Source of the DNA: an uncultured Clostridia bacterium
Lineage (GTDB): Bacteria; Bacillota; Clostridia; TANB77; CAG-508
Direction: 5' to 3'
Assembly: GCA_947630255.1 (NCBI GenBank)
Contig: CANRGU010000046.1
Location: 1-9,956 of the forward strand
DNA length: 9,956 bases
Notes under the pieces: model-generated
Database searches by the model: none
Seen by the model: only the letters and a program-made list of their open reading frames with translations
What the model was told of the DNA's origin: nothing
Made by a program: the position numbers and the translations under genes
Part shown: positions 6,525-9,956 of the stretch, one piece after another
Layout of the letters: each line of letters starts with the position of its first letter
How positions within the stretch are numbered: the stretch's first letter is position 1

Positions 6525-7472
6525 ATGCTAATTTCTAATATAATTCAATATTTCCCAGAAGAAATAAATCAAATTATAGAAAACTATTTTAAAGAAGATA
6601 CAGAAGAAAAGGAAAAAACCATAGAAGAAATACATTTAAGAGCAAATAGACCATTAATATTAAAATTCAATAAAAAAGAAATAATTTTAAGAACTATTGT
6701 CACACAAGAAATGATTTTGCAAACTCTGCAAAAAATTTGTGATAACTCTATATACTCTTTTCAAAATCAAATACGTGAAGGATTTATTACAATAAAAGGT
6801 GGACACAGAGTAGGTATCACAGGAAACTGTGTAATAGAGCAAAACAAAGTATCAAATATTAATTATATTTCAAGCATTAATTTTAGAATAGCAAAAGAAA
6901 TAAAAGGATGTAGCAATAGACTACTTAAATATGTATTAGATTTAGAAAATAATAATATTTATACTACTCTTATTGTTTCGCCACCAGGAGTTGGAAAAAC
7001 AACAATTCTAAGAGATTTAATAAGAAAAATAAGTACAGGAATAGAAAAATTAAATTTTAATGGAATAAATGTTGGACTAGTTGATGAAAGAGGAGAATTA
7101 GCTGCAATGTATAAAGGTATTCCCCAGAACGATGTAGGTTTAAGAACAGATGTACTTGATAATATACCAAAAGCAATTGGAATGAGAATGCTTATAAGGT
7201 CTATGGCGCCAAAAGTAATTTCTGCAGATGAAATAGGAAACGAAAATGAGATAGAAGCTATAAATTATGCTGTATGTTCAGGTATAAAAGGAATATTTAC
7301 TGCACATGGTGGAAGTCTTGAAGAAATATCAATTAATCCTACTTTAAAAACATTGCTTAATTTGCATATTTTTGAAAGAATAATATTTTTGAGCGATGTA
7401 AAAAGAAAAGCAGATATTAAAACTGTTTATAATTTAAATAGAAAAAATTCAGAATATTCAGTTATGGAGTAG
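6525..7472 (+). CDS. spoIIIAA: stage III sporulation protein AA (ATPase)
   Basis: A 315-residue RecA-like secretion-type ATPase that powers the SpoIIIA-SpoIIQ channel between mother cell and forespore. The Walker A motif SPPGVGKTT is at residues 152-160, and a Walker B-type strand INVGLVDERGE at about 181-191. A further conserved block (VISADEIGNENEIEAI, FTAHGGS) follows. The N-terminal third carries the IEEIHLRANRPL segment usual in the family. ATG 6525 is chosen because AAGGAG at 6514-6519 is 5 bases upstream; a GTG at 6510 precedes that site and is rejected. First gene of the spoIIIA operon; spoIIIAB begins 12 bases after the stop. Length is close to the 307 residues of B. subtilis SpoIIIAA. 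Confidence 0.96.
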   Translation: MLISNIIQYFPEEINQIIENYFKEDTEEKEKTIEEIHLRANRPLILKFNKKEIILRTIVTQEMILQTLQKICDNSIYSFQNQIREGFITIKGGHRVGITGNCVIEQNKVSNINYISSINFRIAKEIKGCSNRLLKYVLDLENNNIYTTLIVSPPGVGKTTILRDLIRKISTGIEKLNFNGINVGLVDERGELAAMYKGIPQNDVGLRTDVLDNIPKAIGMRMLIRSMAPKVISADEIGNENEIEAINYAVCSGIKGIFTAHGGSLEEISINPTLKTLLNLHIFERIIFLSDVKRKADIKTVYNLNRKNSEYSVME

Positions 7473-7484
7473 ATGGAGGGAAGT

Positions 7485-7994
7485 ATGTTAGTAATTAAAA
7501 TTGCAATTTACTCATTTATATTTTTATCATCATCACTAATAGGAATATTAATTTCAAGAAAATACGTAAATAGAGTAAATGAGCTTCGAGAATTTAAAAA
7601 TGCCTTAAATATTTTTAAAACAAAAATAAGATACACATATGAAACTTTGCCAGATATTTTTATGCAGATATCACAAAGTGTAAGTCCGAGTATATCCAAA
7701 GTGTTTAAAAATGCAGCAGAAAAGATGAGCATTTGTGAAGCAGGCAAGGCATGGACTTTAGCATTAAGAATAGAAGATTTAAATATAAATGAAGAAGATA
7801 TAAGTATATTAGAAAACTTAAGCAAATTGCTTGGAAAAACAGATTTAGAGGGACAATTAAATCAAATAGAAATGACGTCAGATTTTTTAGATAAACAAAT
7901 AAGACAGGCAGATATGCAAAAAGAAAAAAGCGAAAAAATGTATAGAACACTTGGAATGATTATGGGAATGGTAATTGTAATAATACTTATATAA
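7485..7994 (+). CDS. spoIIIAB: stage III sporulation protein AB
   Basis: A 169-residue membrane protein of the SpoIIIA channel, distantly related to GspF-type platform proteins of type II secretion. A hydrophobic segment spans about residues 4-23 (IKIAIYSFIFLSSSLIGILI) and another the last 18 residues. The middle is a helical, charged cytoplasmic region with family pattern RELREFKNALNIFKTKIRYTYETLPDIF and LGKTDLEGQLNQIE. ATG 7485 is preferred over the in-frame ATG at 7473 because the intervening GGAGGG (7475-7480) is the ribosome binding site. B. subtilis SpoIIIAB is 171 residues, so the gene is full length. It contains one CGA arginine codon (7587-7589), showing that CGA is used normally. 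Confidence 0.93.
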   Translation: MLVIKIAIYSFIFLSSSLIGILISRKYVNRVNELREFKNALNIFKTKIRYTYETLPDIFMQISQSVSPSISKVFKNAAEKMSICEAGKAWTLALRIEDLNINEEDISILENLSKLLGKTDLEGQLNQIEMTSDFLDKQIRQADMQKEKSEKMYRTLGMIMGMVIVIILI

Positions 7995-8006
7995 AGGAGT
8001 TTAAAT

Positions 8007-8201
8007 ATGAACATAGATTTATTATTTAAAATAGCTGCAATAGGAATATTGGTTGCAGTTTTGCATCAAGTTTTAGTAAGAGCAGGCAGAGAAGATCAAG
8101 CAATGATGACAACACTTGCAGGTTTAATAATTGTACTCACAATGGTTATAAAAGAAATAAGCACACTATTTAATACAGTAAGAACTATATTTGGATTATA
8201 A
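8007..8201 (+). CDS. spoIIIAC: stage III sporulation protein AC
   Basis: A 64-residue protein with two membrane segments (about residues 4-22 and 31-50) separated by the conserved loop VRAGREDQAMM. B. subtilis SpoIIIAC is 68 residues. It is part of the mother-cell SpoIIIA channel, and the family is related to SpoIIIAD. AAAGGAG lies just upstream of the ATG. It begins 12 bases after spoIIIAB and ends 19 bases before the chosen spoIIIAD start. Confidence 0.95.
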   Translation: MNIDLLFKIAAIGILVAVLHQVLVRAGREDQAMMTTLAGLIIVLTMVIKEISTLFNTVRTIFGL

Positions 8202-8220
8202 AAAAAGGGTGAAATTTAAA

Positions 8221-8607
8221 TTGGATATAGTAAAAATAATAGGAGTAGGATTAGTTGCGCTGATACTAATTATTATATTAAAACAATACAAACCTGAATT
8301 TGCTGTATACGCATCAATAATCGCAGGAATAATTATATTAATTATGCTAATGGACAAGTTAGCAGCAATAGTTAATCTTTTAACTAATCTTACAAATAAA
8401 ACAGGAACAGGAAGTAGTTTTTTAAAAATATTATTAAAAATCACAGGTATCGCAATACTTACAGAATTTGCAGTAAGCATATGCAAAGACTCAGGGGAAA
8501 ATGCTATAGCAAGTAAAATTGACTTAGGCGGAAAAATAATAATTATTAGTGTATCAATTCCAATAGTTACAGCATTATTGGAATTAATTATAAGTATATT
8601 ACCATAA
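8221..8607 (+). CDS. spoIIIAD: stage III sporulation protein AD (TTG start)
   Basis: A 128-residue polytopic membrane protein of the SpoIIIA channel (133 in B. subtilis). The N-terminus DIVKIIGVGLVALIL aligns with the B. subtilis start IDIVQIVGLGLIAA. Later blocks include LLKITGIAILTEFAVSICKD and ENAIASKIDLGGKI, the most conserved parts of the family. At least three hydrophobic segments are visible. TTG 8221 is chosen as start because AAGGGTG (8205-8211) is correctly spaced and the homologous N-terminus begins here. Alternatives are TTG 8191 (inside spoIIIAC, no site) and GTG 8209 (overlaps the binding site). An out-of-frame CGG at 8529 falls across GGC GGA and causes no problem. Confidence 0.93.
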   Translation: MDIVKIIGVGLVALILIIILKQYKPEFAVYASIIAGIIILIMLMDKLAAIVNLLTNLTNKTGTGSSFLKILLKITGIAILTEFAVSICKDSGENAIASKIDLGGKIIIISVSIPIVTALLELIISILP

Positions 8608-8632
8608 ACAATAATTTAATCAGGGAGAACAA

Positions 8633-9776
8633 ATGATAAAAAGAATAACAATATTTTTTATTTTAATAAATTTAATGTTCTTGTCAACTACTTATGCAAC
8701 TGATGAAATTATTTCATCACAGATGGAAGCACTAAATCTATCATCTTTTATAAAAGAGGGAGAAAGTTATACAAAAGACGTATTTCCAGAAGTAAATTTA
8801 AATGATTTTTTGAATTCATCAATAAAAGGAGAAATTGACAACAAAGGAATATACAAAGGAATTTTATCATTATTTGGAGATGAAATAGCATCAAGTATTT
8901 CTCTTTTAGGAAGTATTTTGATAATCATTATAATACATAGCTTACTAAAAAATTTTACTGATAATTTAAACAACAAAGAAGGAATAGGGCAGATAGCTTA
9001 TTATGTAGAATACATTTTAATTGTCACATTAGTAATGGTCAACTTTTCTAAAATAATAGCTATGATAAAAGAGTCAATTTCAAATTTGGTGGGGTTTGTA
9101 AATTCGCTAGTTCCAATTTTACTTGCGCTGATGTCTGCAACGCGGAAGTGTAGCATCTGTTGCTTTAATACAACCATTAATAATTTTCGCAGTTGTATTT
9201 ATAGCAAATACAATAACTTTATTTATATTGCCGATTACATTAATTGCAACAGCTTTAGGAATAATTTCAAATTTATCTGATAAAGTACAAATCGGAAAGC
9301 TATCTAAATTTTTAAAATCCAGCATTACGTGGATATTAGGCATGGTAATCACTATTTTTGTAAGCATATTATCATTAGAGGGAGGCTTAACAAGTAGTGT
9401 AGATGGACTTACTGTTAAAGGAATAAAAGCAGCATCTGGGTTTATTCCGGTAGTAGGAAAAGCTTTAGGTGAATCAGTAGATATGGTACTCGGTTCAACA
9501 GCACTACTTAAAAACTCTATTGGAATAGTTGGCATGTTTGTAATAATTGGGATATGTGTAATGCCAATTGTAAAACTAACAATTTTAACAGTTACATATC
9601 ACTTTGCCTCTGCAATATGCGAACCATTAGCAGATAAAAAAATAATATCATTATTAGAACAAATGGGTGGAACATTTAAGGTACTACTGGGGATTATGTT
9701 TTTTGTTGCAGTTCTGCTTATTATTGGACTAGCCATGTGCTTAAAAATATCTAATAGTGGAATGATGTATAGGTAG
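8633..9776 (+). CDS. spoIIIAE: stage III sporulation protein AE, interrupted by a +1 frameshift at 9143
   Basis: The large polytopic membrane protein of the SpoIIIA channel, permease-like. It begins with a signal peptide (MIKRITIFFILINLMFLSTTYA, likely cleaved after Ala22), and AGGGAG at 8622-8627 sets the start. Frame 0 runs 170 codons to LLALMSAT, then reads CGG AAG TGT and stops at 9280. Skipping C9143 gives GGA AGT GTA (GSVASVALIQPL) and the normal SpoIIIAE sequence to 9776, including TALGIISNLSDK, FIPVVGKALGESVDMVLGS, LLKNSIGIVGM and FASAICEPLADKKI. The joined protein is 380 residues (399 in B. subtilis). Both halves are well conserved, so this looks like one intact gene rather than decay. 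spoIIIAF starts 8 bases after the stop. An automatic caller would report two fragments (8633-9280 and 9228-9776). Confidence 0.93.
9140..9146 (+). other. putative +1 frameshift site ACG-C-GGA in spoIIIAE
   Basis: The bases read ACG CGG A in the upstream frame. Skipping C9143 gives Thr-Gly-Ser-Val and rejoins the conserved SpoIIIAE frame. As in pyk and udk, the CGG is exactly in frame 0, follows a Ser/Thr codon and precedes a purine. Because the local sequence is ACGCGGA, removing G9142 instead would give ACC GGA, the same protein, so the exact extra base is ambiguous here. Confidence 0.55.
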
Positions 9777-9784
9777 GTGAAAAA

Positions 9785-9956
9785 TTGGTTGCGTTTATAA
9801 ATTCTTGGGCAAAAGGTATAATTTTGGCGGTAATAATATCTACTTTAATAGAAATCATCCTGCCAGAAGGAAATAATAAAAAATATGTAAAAACAATTAT
9901 AGGAATATACATATTGTTTGTAATTGTTTCTCCGATATTTTCAAAAATATCAAATA
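9785..9956 (+). CDS. spoIIIAF: stage III sporulation protein AF, 5' part (TTG start)
   Basis: The first 57 residues are visible; the gene runs off the right edge. The reading MVAFINSWAKGIILAVIIS, then EIILPEGNNKKYVKTIIGI and FVIVSPIF, matches the SpoIIIAF N-terminus: two membrane segments split by a short LP...KYVK loop, with the SPIF ending. TTG 9785 is chosen as start. AGGTG at 9775-9779 overlaps the spoIIIAE stop and is 5 bases upstream, and a GTG at 9777 in another frame stops at once. AF is the sixth gene of the spoIIIA operon, so AG and AH are expected beyond the window. Confidence 0.9.
   Translation, partial: MVAFINSWAKGIILAVIISTLIEIILPEGNNKKYVKTIIGIYILFVIVSPIFSKISN

Noticed and set aside
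2712..9146. Three independent pseudogenes caused by random indels
   Set aside because: All three breaks share the same CGG-R form and the same +1 direction, no other inactivating change is seen, and all catalytic motifs are preserved.
2712..9146. Homopolymer-length sequencing error
   Set aside because: The extra base is a C beside a G run, not an added copy of a homopolymer; however, a non-homopolymer systematic error cannot be excluded.
9119..9535. 138-residue minus-strand reading frame opposite spoIIIAE
   Set aside because: Antisense shadow of the conserved SpoIIIAE sequence; no start signals.
1..9956. CRISPR arrays, tRNA or rRNA genes, insertion sequences
   Set aside because: I saw no regularly spaced repeats, tRNA-like cloverleaf segments, transposase motifs or terminal inverted repeats beyond the terminator hairpins.

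Overview
The window is about 10 kb of very AT-rich DNA from a spore-forming, low-GC Firmicute. It is most likely an uncultured Clostridia-type gut or anaerobic organism. The evidence is AGA-dominated arginine codons, Gram-positive ribosome binding sites, a cotJ spore-coat operon and the start of the spoIIIA engulfment/feeding-tube operon. I cannot place it to genus.

Layout. 1-3225 (+): the 3' part of an alpha-glucan phosphorylase gene, then a pyruvate kinase gene, closed by a clear intrinsic terminator. 3298-4637 (+): a sigma-E-like promoter and cotJA-cotJB-cotJC, whose stop and start codons overlap as TAATG, ending in a terminator shared with the convergent gene. 4676-5291 (-): uridine kinase. 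5387-5807 (+): a sigma-A-like promoter and a DUF120 protein resembling archaeal CTP-dependent riboflavin kinase. 5816-6313 (-): an unrecognised membrane-anchored protein with its own good promoter. 6525-9956 (+): spoIIIAA, AB, AC, AD, AE and the first part of AF. No stretch longer than 300 bases lacks a gene.

Most notable observation. Three conserved genes (pyk, udk, spoIIIAE) are each broken by one extra base, and full-length family proteins are restored by a +1 shift. All three breaks have the same form: an in-frame CGG codon after a Ser or Thr codon, where skipping the C gives glycine (GGA or GGG) and returns to the conserved frame. I scanned every coding sequence by eye. These three are the only in-frame CGG codons in the window, although CGG occurs out of frame at least 11 times in genes. 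This suggests either a systematic +1 frameshift (or quadruplet CGGR read as Gly) at an unassigned or tRNA-less CGG codon, or a highly systematic sequencing artefact. The sequence alone cannot decide, but chance decay of three genes is a poor explanation.

How the genes work together. Glycogen phosphorolysis and pyruvate kinase fit mobilisation of stored glucan and glycolytic ATP formation. CotJ and SpoIIIA proteins both act in the mother cell under sigma-E in Bacillus subtilis. Uridine kinase (pyrimidine salvage) and the putative flavin kinase are housekeeping nucleotide/cofactor genes between the two sporulation clusters.
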